A DNA stretch of 64,000 bases from Bacteroidota bacterium. GTDB taxonomy: Bacteria > Bacteroidota > Bacteroidia > AKYH767-A > OLB10. Made by a program: the position numbers and the translations under genes. A model generated the notes under the pieces. That model had not been told where the DNA came from and ran no database searches. It saw only the letters and a list, made by a program, of their open reading frames with translations. Shown piece by piece: positions 11,178 through 20,219 of this stretch. Location of the stretch: contig JADKJB010000005.1 of the NCBI GenBank assembly GCA_016722525.1, forward strand, positions 308,481 through 372,480. The letters are read 5' to 3'. Within the stretch, counting starts at the first letter, position 1, and every line of letters starts with the position of its first letter.

Positions 11178-11530
11178 TCATGGATGCATTTTCAAAAACT
11201 CCTGCCAGGGAATTCCTCCTGACCCGATTAAATACACCTTATACGGATTAAACAATTTTGAAATTCCTTCATTCCTGATTTCTCATCATGGCCGGTTTAA
11301 CTTCGAGTGCAACACTTTTATTTCGATGCCCCATTACAAAATCAACTTCGTGGTTTCCCTCTCTCCAATACTACAAGTTAAAATCATCCTTGCAAAAGGT
11401 TAACAGATAGGCTCTAATTGAAGATTTCATTGAACGTCTCCATACAGTGTTGGATTGGCTTCATCAATAGCTCCGAACCCCGTAAACCGATTCACAAGTA
11501 GTATGTATTCAGCTCTTTATTGTAATTTTC
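11178..11530 (-). pseudogene. remnant of a DUF4143-type AAA ATPase (C-terminus)
   Basis: Reading the minus strand without regard to stops gives YWREGNHEVDFVMGHRNK followed by VALEVK (restriction-like nuclease fold of DUF4143), then FNPYKVYLIGSGGIPWQEF and a stop. These are the usual last ~60 residues of AAA_14/DUF4143 ATPases. Stops and shifts interrupt the frame, and the N-terminal ATPase domain with its Walker motifs is absent. It is therefore a genuine remnant, not just a sequencing break. The large palindrome at 11534 lies just upstream of it. Confidence 0.55.
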
Positions 11531-11533
11531 CCA

Positions 11534-11579
11534 TTTTACTCAACGTATTGAGTAAATTTACTCAATACGTTGAGTAAAA
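11534..11579. promoter_or_regulatory. 46-bp perfect palindrome made of two ACTCAA-N4-TTGAGT sites
   Basis: The stretch equals its own reverse complement. It contains ACTCAACGTATTGAGT (11538) and ACTCAATACGTTGAGT (11560), each an inverted repeat, with starts 22 bp apart, about two DNA turns. This is what a cooperative operator for two dimers looks like. Its likely target is the decayed ATPase gene reading leftwards. Confidence 0.6.
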
Positions 11580-11697
11580 ATAATTAATTTCAGTAATCTA
11601 ACTGAATAGTAGCGAATCAGGACGCAATATTTGCCTAATTTTCTTAATGCACAATTGGATGGAGTAAGCGAGTTTGAGGAACAGAGCGGAGTGCTTT

Positions 11698-12513
11698 TTA
11701 TTCTGAATAATACTTATTCATCTTCAGCCATCCCCGAAACCGAGCAGAATTTACCGACCACCAATCGTATTTATATTCCAGTTCAAAAACAGCCTCGCCG
11801 GAAAAGTGAATCGGTTTTGTTCCTACGCTGGTTACGGCATCAAAACTTATGGTGGCTTTACGGACGCATTGATCAGGTTCAACAACAGCATCTGAAAATT
11901 TATAATTTACATTTCTGAATTCTTCAAAAGCATTGTGGAAGTTACATAGCTCTGCGAGGTTCTTGATTGATTTCGGAAAGCAACTTTGTATCTTCTCTTT
12001 AAAAGTGTCCGAGAAAAACATCTTTATAAATTCTTCGCAGCGTTCGTACGTATCGGCTACATGGTAGGGATGAAATTCTTCATAAATAAAATTAGTTGTC
12101 ATTCCCGAAATGGGTCTGTCTGAAATTGTTTGCTGAAACAACTCTTCCGTAACAAATTTGTAAAGCTGTCGGTCTTCTGCCGGATGAATATTATCATACG
12201 CAATATTATGGACAAACAAGATATCATTCATGAGTTCGAGTTCTACTTTCACTTGTTCATTAGTTAATTCCTCCTCCTTTTTGAATTCAGGCCTGCCTAT
12301 ATAATCATAGAGAAGAACCTCTTTGGCATCCTTCATCGACTCTTCAAATTCGATGATGTTCTTGAGAAATGCATTTAAAATTTCGGGAGGAGTATTTTCA
12401 TTACCCCCGTTCATTCCACCATACTCGGCGGCTATCTTTGCTTGCAGGAATTCATTTTCGAAACGAAGTGCTTCTTCATCGTTGTTAGGTATTTTATTAA
12501 GTTTATCTGACAT
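11698..12513 (-). CDS. unrecognised protein, family member 1 of 3 in this window
   Basis: 271 residues, no signal peptide, acidic. It shares a core with the genes at 15838 and 21850: LYDYIGRPEF, then a helical stretch, RQLYKFVTEELF, FIYEEFHPYH, and a strand-rich C-terminus (CVRKATISFDAV, HFSGEAVFELEYKYDWWSV). The C-terminal half, helices followed by long strands with a late Trp, recalls an NTF2-like cone, but this is a guess. It is convergent with the delta-60 gene. Its upstream 130 bp resembles that of member 2. Function unknown. Confidence 0.75.
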   Translation of the reverse strand: MSDKLNKIPNNDEEALRFENEFLQAKIAAEYGGMNGGNENTPPEILNAFLKNIIEFEESMKDAKEVLLYDYIGRPEFKKEEELTNEQVKVELELMNDILFVHNIAYDNIHPAEDRQLYKFVTEELFQQTISDRPISGMTTNFIYEEFHPYHVADTYERCEEFIKMFFSDTFKEKIQSCFPKSIKNLAELCNFHNAFEEFRNVNYKFSDAVVEPDQCVRKATISFDAVTSVGTKPIHFSGEAVFELEYKYDWWSVNSARFRGWLKMNKYYSE

Positions 12514-12645
12514 AGTTTCAAAGCTTTTAAAATTGAAATTATTATGGAGTTAAAATTACCATGCATGTTAAACACAGCCAAATATTTTCCTAATCGAAAC
12601 GTTACGTTGGCTCAGTCAGGATGGACTTTTGCCAGAGGAGAGGTT
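12514..12645 (-). promoter_or_regulatory. upstream region conserved between family members 1 and 2
   Basis: Compared with 16650-16780, the blocks ATTATGGA-TTAAAATTA, CCAAATATTTT, CGTTG-CT-AGTCAGGA and ACTTTT-C-AGA-GAG recur in the same order and spacing. On the minus strand this includes AAATATTTGG, close to the -7 box. Both gene and promoter were evidently duplicated together. The rest of the gene-free stretch to 12959 shows only AT-rich sequence and the palindrome at 12787. Confidence 0.5.
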
Positions 12646-12786
12646 TAATTTCTGAAAAACATCCTTCGGAATTTTTGGAATATTTATTGAGATAGTTAAA
12701 TATATGCTAGTGAAAATGCTGATAATTTATGTTTTTAAATTAAATTGCCCTAAGGAGAAAAATCTTTCTTCTCATGTTTATTTCCA

Positions 12787-12804
12787 GACGCTATGCATGG
12801 CGTC
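12787..12804. repeat. dispersed palindrome GACGC-TATGCAT-GGCGTC
   Basis: An 18-bp palindrome with a single mismatched pair. Weaker copies lie near 1895 and 22870, also between genes. Short palindromes of this kind are common as dispersed intergenic repeats. Confidence 0.45.
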
Positions 12805-12959
12805 CGTACTCCATTCTTTCGACTTTTAATTGATTATAGTTGAAGATTGAAATTACATTTTTTCAAATAATTTTCAAGGAATCTACTTCAATAAATTCAA
12901 TACAACAACTAAGAAACCTTGTCTGTCATCATCAATTTCATAAAAACAAATGGCAGAGC

Positions 12960-13793
12960 CTACTCCCCCACCATTACCGGATCCCGACTCCAAAAACCCA
13001 GCACAACCAAAGCCAACAACACACCAATTAAACCCGGCACACTCGCTTCAAGTCCAAAGCTGCCACCTGTGAGCCATACGGGTGCCTGATTAAAAACTGG
13101 CTTTAGTAACCCGGACTGTTCATTACCACTCACTCCAAACCCAAGCACTGTTCCCTGAACGAAGTTTGCCATGAAATGTAAAGCTAACGGCATGGACAGA
13201 CTTTTTGTTTTGATAAATGCCCATCCGAAAAGAATGGAAGCAAGAAATATATTCACGGATGCAATCACTCTGGTATTTCCGGTCATGCCTGGATTATTAA
13301 AATGAGTCAGTAAAAAATATGCAGAAATTAATATTTGTGCCGGCACATATCCCAAACCGTTACCTAATCGCTGAAACAAAAATCCACGGAACAAAAATTC
13401 TTCTGCAACAGCAACACAGAGAAATATTCCTGCAGCTTGAATGATCATGTTCAAATCAAAGGAAGTTGTTTGCCACGTCACCCAACCACCAAGGTATAGG
13501 AAAGTCGCCGGAATAAACATAAGCGCGGCTCCTATACCTAAACCTATACCAAAATTTTTAGCCCACAATGAATCAAGACTTCCAATCACTTCCGTCAAGG
13601 GTTTTCTGCGAAGCAGCTGACATACATAACTTGCAGCTACAACAATCAGTGCCTGCATCAGCATAGTGACTTCCCATCCGTAATGTTTTGCAATGAGTAG
13701 GGCAGGCAAGGTAAATGATCCCAATACCAGGAAAAAGACAACGATCCACCAGAAATTACGAAGTTGTTTACTCTTATTATAAAATAAATGCAT
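12960..13793 (-). CDS. CPBP-family intramembrane metalloprotease (CAAX protease / Abi)
   Basis: 277 residues with about eight membrane helices. The family's active-site motifs are in place: EEFLFRG (E131, E132, R136), THFNNP (H164) and LALHFMANF (H206, N210). CPBP proteins cleave within the membrane; in bacteria some act in bacteriocin self-immunity or peptide processing, which cannot be decided here. It is intact and divergent from the propeller gene at 13958. Confidence 0.88.
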   Translation of the reverse strand: MHLFYNKSKQLRNFWWIVVFFLVLGSFTLPALLIAKHYGWEVTMLMQALIVVAASYVCQLLRRKPLTEVIGSLDSLWAKNFGIGLGIGAALMFIPATFLYLGGWVTWQTTSFDLNMIIQAAGIFLCVAVAEEFLFRGFLFQRLGNGLGYVPAQILISAYFLLTHFNNPGMTGNTRVIASVNIFLASILFGWAFIKTKSLSMPLALHFMANFVQGTVLGFGVSGNEQSGLLKPVFNQAPVWLTGGSFGLEASVPGLIGVLLALVVLGFWSRDPVMVGE

Positions 13794-13904
13794 TTTGTTG
13801 TAATAAACGGTTAGATGCGCTGAGGGTTCATTTGGTTACATCCTGGAAAAAATATTTTGTTTCCAGGGGTTGATAGCATCTTTCCCCCTTTTTTTATAAT
13901 GCAA

Positions 13905-13931
13905 TTTGGATTCCAATTCTTTATACTTTTG
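13905..13931 (+). promoter_or_regulatory. candidate Bacteroidota promoter
   Basis: TTTG at 13905 and TACTTTTG at 13924 fit the -33 TTTG / -7 TAnnTTTG pattern, though the gap is slightly short. It lies 27 bp before the start of the propeller gene. Confidence 0.35.
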
Positions 13932-13957
13932 TTCACTGAAATCAACACCCTCATTAT

Positions 13958-15654
13958 ATGAAAAATATTCTCATCTCCTTCATCACTTTAATAAGTGCCT
14001 TACTTCTTCCTCAATTGAACCAAGCACAGGCACCTGACTTTTTATGGGCACATGGGATGGGAAATTCAGGCCATGAAGAAGCCCAATTAGTTGCGGCTGA
14101 CCCTTCCGGAAATATAGTTGTAGCCGGATTTTTGAAGGTATGGTGGATTTTGATCCGGGAGCGACCAGCTCTACTTTGACATCATCAGGCTCACAGGATA
14201 TTTTCTTAATGAAAATGGATGGAAATGGAAACCTGTTGTGGGTAAGACAATTCAGTTCTACAGGAACCGCATCGGCAATAGATTTAGAGGTAGATCCTTC
14301 AGGAAATATATATTTATTGGGAAATTTTACGGGAACGATGGACGGAGATCCGGGAGCTTCAGTATTAGCATTAACAAATGTAAAGACTATGGCATTCATT
14401 ATAAAGCTGGACGATTCAGGAATATTGTCATGGGCCAAACAATTTGAAGGTACCGCTGAAGTATTTCCATCTTCAATTGATGTGAGTTATCCCGGCAGTG
14501 TATATATTCATGGCGATATCAGTGACGGCATTGTTGATTTTGTATCAGGTCCGGGCACTTTTAACTTGTCCACGCCGTCCCTGTGGGGATTTCTGTGTAA
14601 ACTGGATGCTTCAGGTAATCTTGTCTGGGCATTATTTCCGTCTCAAATTCCAAACTGGTTTGGAGAAATTGCGGTTGATACAAACGATAATATTTTGATC
14701 ACTGGAAGATTTGTAGGAACTATTGATTTTGATCCGGGCCCTGCAATTAATACGCAAAGTGCAACGTCCTTTGATGTTTATTTACAAAAACTTGACGGTG
14801 CAGGCAATTTGGATTTTGTGAAATCATTCGGTGGACCAAATACTGAAACCGGATTTAAAGTCGATACTGATGGTGATGGCAATATACTTATTGAGGGATT
14901 ATTTACTGATTCTGCAGACTTTGATCCAGGACCAGGAATTTTCCAAATGTCATCGCTTGGTGGAGATGATATATTCTATGTTAAATTGAACAATGTGGGC
15001 GATTTCGTGTGGGCCGGCACTCTGGGTACTACTCTGAATGATGCACCGGTTTATTCATCGTTTGACAATCAAGGAAACATTTACATTGTTAATTTGATTT
15101 GGAGTGCAATGGATCTTAACCCGAATGTAAGTGCAGTGAATATGTTTTCCACAATGGGTTCTAATGATGGTTTTATTATAAAGATTGATAGTGTCGGAAA
15201 TTATCAGTGGGTTAAATTCATAGGTGATAGCGGATGGGACGTATTATATCAAATATGTTTTGATGTTTCCGATAATATTTATCTCGCCGGTTACTTCAAC
15301 AGCCCAACAATGAATTTTTCTTCTATCCAAATCTCCAATTACATTACAACTCCCCCATCGTATAATTTATTTGTGGCAAAATTGGAATCAACAACCAGTG
15401 GACTTCCTTCTATGCAATTAGCTGCAGTTAATATGTTCCCAAATCCTGCTCATGATTTTTTAAACATTGAATTCCCAAATCAGTATACCGGTACAATTTC
15501 CATTTCTGATATGTTGGGCAGTAATATTTTTAATGCAGCAATTCAAAATGAATCAAACCACAAGGTGGATATTTCGGCATTGCCTTCTGGGATTTATAGC
15601 ATCCAACTTGAAAATTCTGTTTCGGTGTTTTCTGAAAAGGTGGTGGTTTGGTAG
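13958..15654 (+). CDS. secreted SBBP-type beta-propeller with T9SS sorting domain (one frame break)
   Basis: Signal peptide (LLLPQLNQAQA), then repeats of the form DPSGNIVVAGxFxGxVDFDPG and FLMKMDGNGNLLWVRQF, typical of SBBP propellers, and a type A T9SS domain (MFPNPAHDFLNIEF to LPSGIYSIQLEN). The frame breaks near 14135: one T added to the T run in GGATTTTTG gives AGFFEGMVDFDPG. It converges with the minus-strand family member 2, as the delta-60 gene does with member 1. Confidence 0.82.
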
Positions 15655-15837
15655 AAGTTATCTCCCGGGTTGTCACAATCTAAATATGGCCCATGCATCC
15701 GTGAACATAAAAAGGAAAATAAATTTATTTCAGTACTATAAATACGAAATTAATCGAAAGGCATAAAAATTTACAATGCGAAGGCTACGCCTTAACAAAG
15801 ATTGAAATAAAAGAGATCCTAATTGATTTAATTTTGC

Positions 15838-16649
15838 TTATTTCCATTCCGGCATCCCGGGAAACGTAGCAGACATTACTACCCACTGATCATTACAATA
15901 GTCAAGTTCAAAAATCGCTTCACCCGAATAGTGAATCGGTTTTATCCCCACACTGCTTACAGCTTCAAAACTAATTGTTGCTTTACGGATGCACTCACCC
16001 GGAGTAATAGCTGTATTTAAAATTTCGAATTCCACATTTCTGAATTCTTCAATAGCATCGTGAAAATCGAATAGATCGACAAGATTTCTAATTTCTTCCA
16101 TATAGTAATCCCGGATACGGATAGCAAAATCGCGGGAGAAAAAAATAGCAATAAACTCTTTGCACTTAATTCTGGTATCGAATTCATTATCGGGATGAAA
16201 ATCCTCATAAAAATAATGGGAACCTATTTCGGAGTCCGGAATATTTGCAATCGGATGCTGAAATAATTCCTCCGTTACAAATTTATAAAGCTCCCGGGCC
16301 TCTATACGGGAAAGAACTGAGTATATTATTTTATTTTCAAACAATAAATCTTCAACCCGATGAAGCTCAATAAGAATTTGTTGATCACTCAAATCTTTCT
16401 CATGCACGAAATCAGGCCTTCCGATAAAATCATAAATGGGAATGTATTCAATATCTGAAACATCATCCATATCCTCTTCGCCGAATTCAAGCATCTTCAA
16501 CATCCTATTTTCAATTTCAGGAGGGACATCCTTGCCGGGGAAGCAAACCACATTTTAGCTCCATGTTCTGCCATAATTTTCAGTTTAAGTAATTCATTTT
16601 CGATGCGGAGAGCTTCATCATCCTTACCGGAAAAATTTTCTAGTGACAT
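15838..16649 (-). CDS. unrecognised protein, family member 2 of 3 (one frame break)
   Basis: Paralog of the gene at 11698: IYDFIGRPDF, ARELYKFVTEELF, YFYEDFHPDN, FHDAIEEFRNVEF, CIRKATISFEAVSSVG, HYSGEAIFELDY. The open frame starts at a GTG at 16551. Upstream, from ATG 16649, another frame encodes MSLENFSGKDDEALRIENE, matching member 1's N-terminus. One A added to AAAA near 16560 joins them. Function unknown; the start is chosen by homology to member 1. Confidence 0.72.
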
Positions 16650-16780
16650 AATTTAAAAAGATTTTATCAGGTTAATTATGGAATTAAAATTATGCTAACC
16701 GGTCATACGTTCCAAATATTTTACGAATTGATACAGTGCGTTGCCTAAGTCAGGAAACACTTTTACGAGATGAGTTTGTT
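16650..16780 (-). promoter_or_regulatory. upstream region of member 2, conserved with member 1
   Basis: See 12514-12645 for the shared blocks. The similarity extends about 130 bp upstream of the start codon and includes the -7-like AAATATTTGG on the minus strand. Confidence 0.5.
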
Positions 16781-16883
16781 GAAGGGGAATGAATTAACTT
16801 TCTGTTTTAAATGAGACTGTATTTTTATCTAGAAATTTCTACTTTTACAGCAACTATTTTCATTCAATTTTCAAACATTTTTC

Positions 16884-17411
16884 ATGAAAAAGATAATTAC
16901 AACCATTCAACCACCTCCTGAGGAGGGAGTGTTTTCAAAAATTTATTTGCTCAGAAATCAAAAAGTACTGCTTGATGAAGATTTGGCTGCTATGTATGGA
17001 GTTGCAACCAGGGCCTTGAATCAGGCGGTTAAGCGAAATGCTGATCGGTTTCCGGAGGATTTCATGTTTCAATTATCAGAAGAAGAGTATTCCAACTTGA
17101 AGTCACAACTTGTGACTTCAAGTTGGGGTGGAAGGCGAAAACCGCCTTTGGCTTTTACAGAGCAGGGGGTATCCATGCTTTCAAGTGTACTCCGATCAGA
17201 ACAGGCCATCGCTGTCAATATTCAAATCATGAGAGTATTTGTAAAAATGCGCAGAATGATTTCAGAATATAAAGAATTGCTGGAAAAAATTGAATCGATA
17301 GAAGCTGATCAAATCACTCAAGACGATAGAATTACTGAAATATACAACATCATTAAATCGTTGCTGGAGCCGATTTACAAAGATCGGCCTCCGGTGGGGT
17401 TTAAGCAATAG
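16884..17411 (+). CDS. ORF6N-domain DNA-binding protein
   Basis: 175 residues. Residues ~15-105 are an ORF6N domain: IYLLRNQKVLLDEDLAAMYG, ALNQAVKRNADRFPEDFMFQ, LAFTEQGVSMLSSVL and VNIQIMRVFVKMR. A short coiled coil follows. ORF6N/KilA-N proteins occur in phages and as solitary genes of mobile regions, and are thought to bind DNA or regulate lysogeny. Length is normal; no phage genes are adjacent. Confidence 0.88.
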   Translation: MKKIITTIQPPPEEGVFSKIYLLRNQKVLLDEDLAAMYGVATRALNQAVKRNADRFPEDFMFQLSEEEYSNLKSQLVTSSWGGRRKPPLAFTEQGVSMLSSVLRSEQAIAVNIQIMRVFVKMRRMISEYKELLEKIESIEADQITQDDRITEIYNIIKSLLEPIYKDRPPVGFKQ

Positions 17412-17590
17412 CTCATTGTTATATCATACTGCGCATAGTGATAATGCAGTGGATGAACAGTAGGTTAAAATTTGTGACTCCTCTTTTGATTGAATCGCTA
17501 ATTGATAGATTTTCAGAGCATTGGAGTAAAATTTATTTAATATCAGAACAAAATTTATTATATAACGTTTATTATAATTAACAAAATGGT

Positions 17591-17607
17591 TATATTTGTC
17601 AAATATA
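17591..17607 (+). promoter_or_regulatory. hipB promoter -7 box inside a palindrome
   Basis: TATATTTG-T-CAAATATA. The left arm is itself a perfect -7 box (TAnnTTTG), so a dimer bound here would block RNA polymerase. It lies ten bases upstream of the hipB start, as expected for autoregulation by an HTH antitoxin. Confidence 0.55.
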
Positions 17608-17616
17608 GTTAACAAT

Positions 17617-17937
17617 ATGCAAAAGCGACAAACCCCACTAACACCTACTTCAGTTAAAGTAATGAAGTCTTTAGGGGAAAATATAAAACTTGCCCGTTTG
17701 AGAAGAAGGCTCAGTACAGAGCAGGTCGCGGAACGTGCAGGTCTCAGTCGTGCAACGTTATGGCAGATTGAAAAAGGGACTCCCGGTGTGGCTATGGGTT
17801 CTTATTGTCAGGTACTTTTTGTACTTGGGTTGGAAAAAGATTTGAAGATGGTGGCAAGTGATGATGAATTGGGCAGAAAGTTGCAGGATTTAGGACTATT
17901 AGAAAAAAAGCGCGCGCCTAAACGAAGCAATAAATAA
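17617..17937 (+). CDS. hipB: HipB-type XRE-family antitoxin/regulator
   Basis: About 106 residues. The helix-turn-helix covers LGENIKLARLRRRLSTEQVA, ERAGLSRATLWQIEKG and the following helix. The upstream in-frame TTG is inside the promoter palindrome, so the ATG at 17617 is preferred. The assignment to HipB rests on the HipA-like remnant directly downstream. The toxin partner is mostly deleted, so this regulator is probably an orphan. Confidence 0.7.
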   Translation: MQKRQTPLTPTSVKVMKSLGENIKLARLRRRLSTEQVAERAGLSRATLWQIEKGTPGVAMGSYCQVLFVLGLEKDLKMVASDDELGRKLQDLGLLEKKRAPKRSNK

Positions 17938-17948
17938 TGATTTTTTGA

Positions 17949-18173
17949 TCCAACTCGCACATATTCCACTTAAGTCTGAATATTTCCGAAAACGATAATG
18001 CTCTTGATTTAGATTTAGCATTGAGTGTAGCAGAAAGTTTCCGCATTGCGCAGGACGAAGCAAAAATAATTATCAATAGAGTTTCAGCAGCGGTTAGTAA
18101 ATGGCATGATGTAAGTGGAAAATTGGGACTATCAAGATCGGAGATCGATGCTATGGAAAATGCGTTTTTATAA
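17949..18173 (+). pseudogene. C-terminal remnant of a HipA-type kinase
   Basis: An open stretch without its own start codon reads NISENDNALDLDLALSVAES, RIAQDEAKIIINRVSAAVSK, then WHDVSGKLGLSRSEI to AFL and a stop. This is the usual last ~70 residues of HipA (compare SADTISEISDIVSKW in the intact hipA at 30111). The kinase core is missing between hipB and this piece, so several hundred codons were deleted. This is real decay, not a single-base error. Confidence 0.6.
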
Positions 18174-18178
18174 ATGCA

Positions 18179-18937
18179 TTAAACCACCAACACCTTGTTA
18201 TATTTAAAACTTTCATTCTCCCCATACGCAACATACCCGAGTTGATTCGTTTCTAAACTACAGGTTCCAATTTTGAATGGGGGAATATTCCGATGGTGAT
18301 GACCAAAAATCCAGTAATCGATTTCAGATGTTTCAATCAATTCAAATAGTTCTGTTGCAAATCCTTCATTCAATGGATCTTTCCGGTATTGCTCGGGATA
18401 ATTCATAAAAGTGGGAACATGATGTGTTAAAACTATTCTGGGCACTGTAGTTTTATTTTGAAGAGTTGTGGTGAGGAACTTTAAACACTCCTCATGCAAG
18501 TTGTTGTAATCTTCAATCGAAATGGTTTTTCCAGATCTTTTAATTAAATGAAAGTCCGATAGGTTCATCTGTATGCTCCATGCTTTTATTGGACTTATAT
18601 GTGACCATAAAGTCGAACACACAATTTGAACTTCATCGGTATCGATAACTTGATTATTTAGCAACACAACATTTTTGCGAAGTTCTTCCTTAAAACTTCC
18701 GGACCTGTCATCGATGCTCCCGTGATAATATTCATGATTTCCGGGAATCCAATAGGTCATTTGAAAATGGTCTGATAAAAAATCTAAAAAGTCGTTGTGC
18801 CGATCCATTTGACTGAACAACATGATGTCACCACCCAACAATAAAATATCACCTGTAGGAATAATTGGATTTTTACTGAGATACTTTTTGTTCTCAACAA
18901 ACTCCAGATGCAGATCGGAACAAAATTGAATTTTCAT
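18179..18937 (-). CDS. calcineurin-like metallophosphoesterase
   Basis: 252 residues with the full two-metal phosphoesterase motif set: FCSDLHLE, LLLGGDIM, WIPGNHEYYHGS, VLTHHVPT and IFGHHHRN. No signal peptide, so cytoplasmic. It lies nine bases after the Fic gene on the same strand and may be co-transcribed with it. Substrate unknown. Confidence 0.88.
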   Translation of the reverse strand: MKIQFCSDLHLEFVENKKYLSKNPIIPTGDILLLGGDIMLFSQMDRHNDFLDFLSDHFQMTYWIPGNHEYYHGSIDDRSGSFKEELRKNVVLLNNQVIDTDEVQIVCSTLWSHISPIKAWSIQMNLSDFHLIKRSGKTISIEDYNNLHEECLKFLTTTLQNKTTVPRIVLTHHVPTFMNYPEQYRKDPLNEGFATELFELIETSEIDYWIFGHHHRNIPPFKIGTCSLETNQLGYVAYGENESFKYNKVLVV

Positions 18938-18946
18938 TTTTTGAAT

Positions 18947-20070
18947 TTATTCCGACAATATTCTGACCAAATCCGCATTTACATAATACACATCCTTACC
19001 CTCTTTAATAACATTCAATAATTTTATTTCAGTTAACTGAGAAAAATATTTAGACAATGTAGTTCTGCTGGTACGCCCTAATATGTTTGCAATAGTTATT
19101 GGTTTACAATAGGGTTGATAAAATAATGCTTCATTGATTTCTTTATTATACCATTTGAGTGTTTTCTTACCGTGTTCCAATGATGCCTGCATTTGATCAT
19201 TTATTTGATCTATTAATCGATTTGTATGGATGGCTGTGTTTTCTACTGCTGTCATCATATACAAAATCCATGTTTTCCAATCCCGCCTCTGAGTTACACC
19301 TTCCAATGCATAATAATATTCATTTTTGTTATTGATAATGTACCTGCTGAGATAAAGTACAGGATGCGAGATAAGCCCTTGATTGATTAAATAAAGTAAA
19401 TTAATTATTCTGCCTGTTCTGCCATTCCCATCACTAAAGGGGTGAATAGCCTCAAACTGGTAATGTGCAACTGCCATTTTTAACAAAGGATCCATTTCAT
19501 CATGCTGTTGACTCTTAAAGTACTCAATCAAGTTTGTCATTTTGTCCTCTAAAATTCCAGTTCCTCTGGGCGGCGTATAGATAGTTTCTCCGGGTCTAAA
19601 TTCACTATTACCCCTTTTAATTACAACCTGCGCTTGAGGTGGCCTGATTTCCAATTGTGTATTTTTTATTTGCTGATATATATTAACAATAACATCAAGA
19701 TCAATCAATCCCTTTTTTAGAATTGATTGATAACCTGCCCAAAGTGACTCCCTATAGCGCAGGACTTCCTTAACATTGGGGAAGCACTATCTTCTTTCAC
19801 GCTATCTGAAATTGCCTTGTAAAGTTCGTCTTCAGTAGTAAAAATATTCTCTATTGCGGTTGAACTTTTTGCTTCCTGTATAGAAATGGTATTCACCATC
19901 ATTCCAGGGTTGGGTAGTCTAAGAATATTTTTATTCAACTCTGCAAGTCTCCGACTGGCCAATCCCCATTTCAATAGAATTTCCTGATCCAAATGGAGGT
20001 CAGAAGGGGGCAAAGATGGCAATTGATTAAATGGCTGATTTCGGTCGAAGACGGTGTTTGATGTGTTCAT
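18947..20070 (-). CDS. Fic-family protein, class II with N-terminal inhibitory motif (one frame break)
   Basis: The N-terminal part has the inhibitory helix motif SSTAIENI (S/T-xxx-E-G/N), then the Fic core with HPFSDGNGRTGR, and a C-terminal winged-helix region (ITIANILGRTSRTTLSKYF). Fic enzymes usually transfer AMP to a protein hydroxyl; the helix motif restrains activity. The C-terminal DNA-binding module fits self-regulation at the three palindromes upstream. The frame breaks near 19775: one C added to CCC gives SPNVKEVLRYRESLWAGYQS, the expected linker. Confidence 0.85.
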
Positions 20071-20082
20071 TTTTTGTTAAAA

Positions 20083-20181
20083 ATTGGACATGACACAAAT
20101 ATATGTCCATTTATTGGACAAAAACAACCCCCATGTCCAATTTTTCGTAAAAACTGGACATATGGTCAAAACGTGTCCAGT
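20083..20181 (-). promoter_or_regulatory. three identical-spacing operator palindromes upstream of fic
   Basis: TGGACA-N13-TGTCCA occurs three times: at 20085-20109, 20115-20139 and 20155-20179. The flanks extend the match to about AAWYTGGACA / TGTCCARTTT. The first copy contains the minus-strand -7 box TATATTTG (20103 to 20096). This is a strong operator array, most likely for the Fic protein's own winged-helix domain. Confidence 0.7.
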
Positions 20182-20219
20182 TTTTGGAAATAAATGATAA
20201 TATGTTCGATGTCAATAAA

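Noticed and set aside
15781..15795. AAGGC-TAC-GCCTT hairpin as terminator of the propeller gene
   Set aside because: Only five base pairs, 127 bp after the stop and no T-run.
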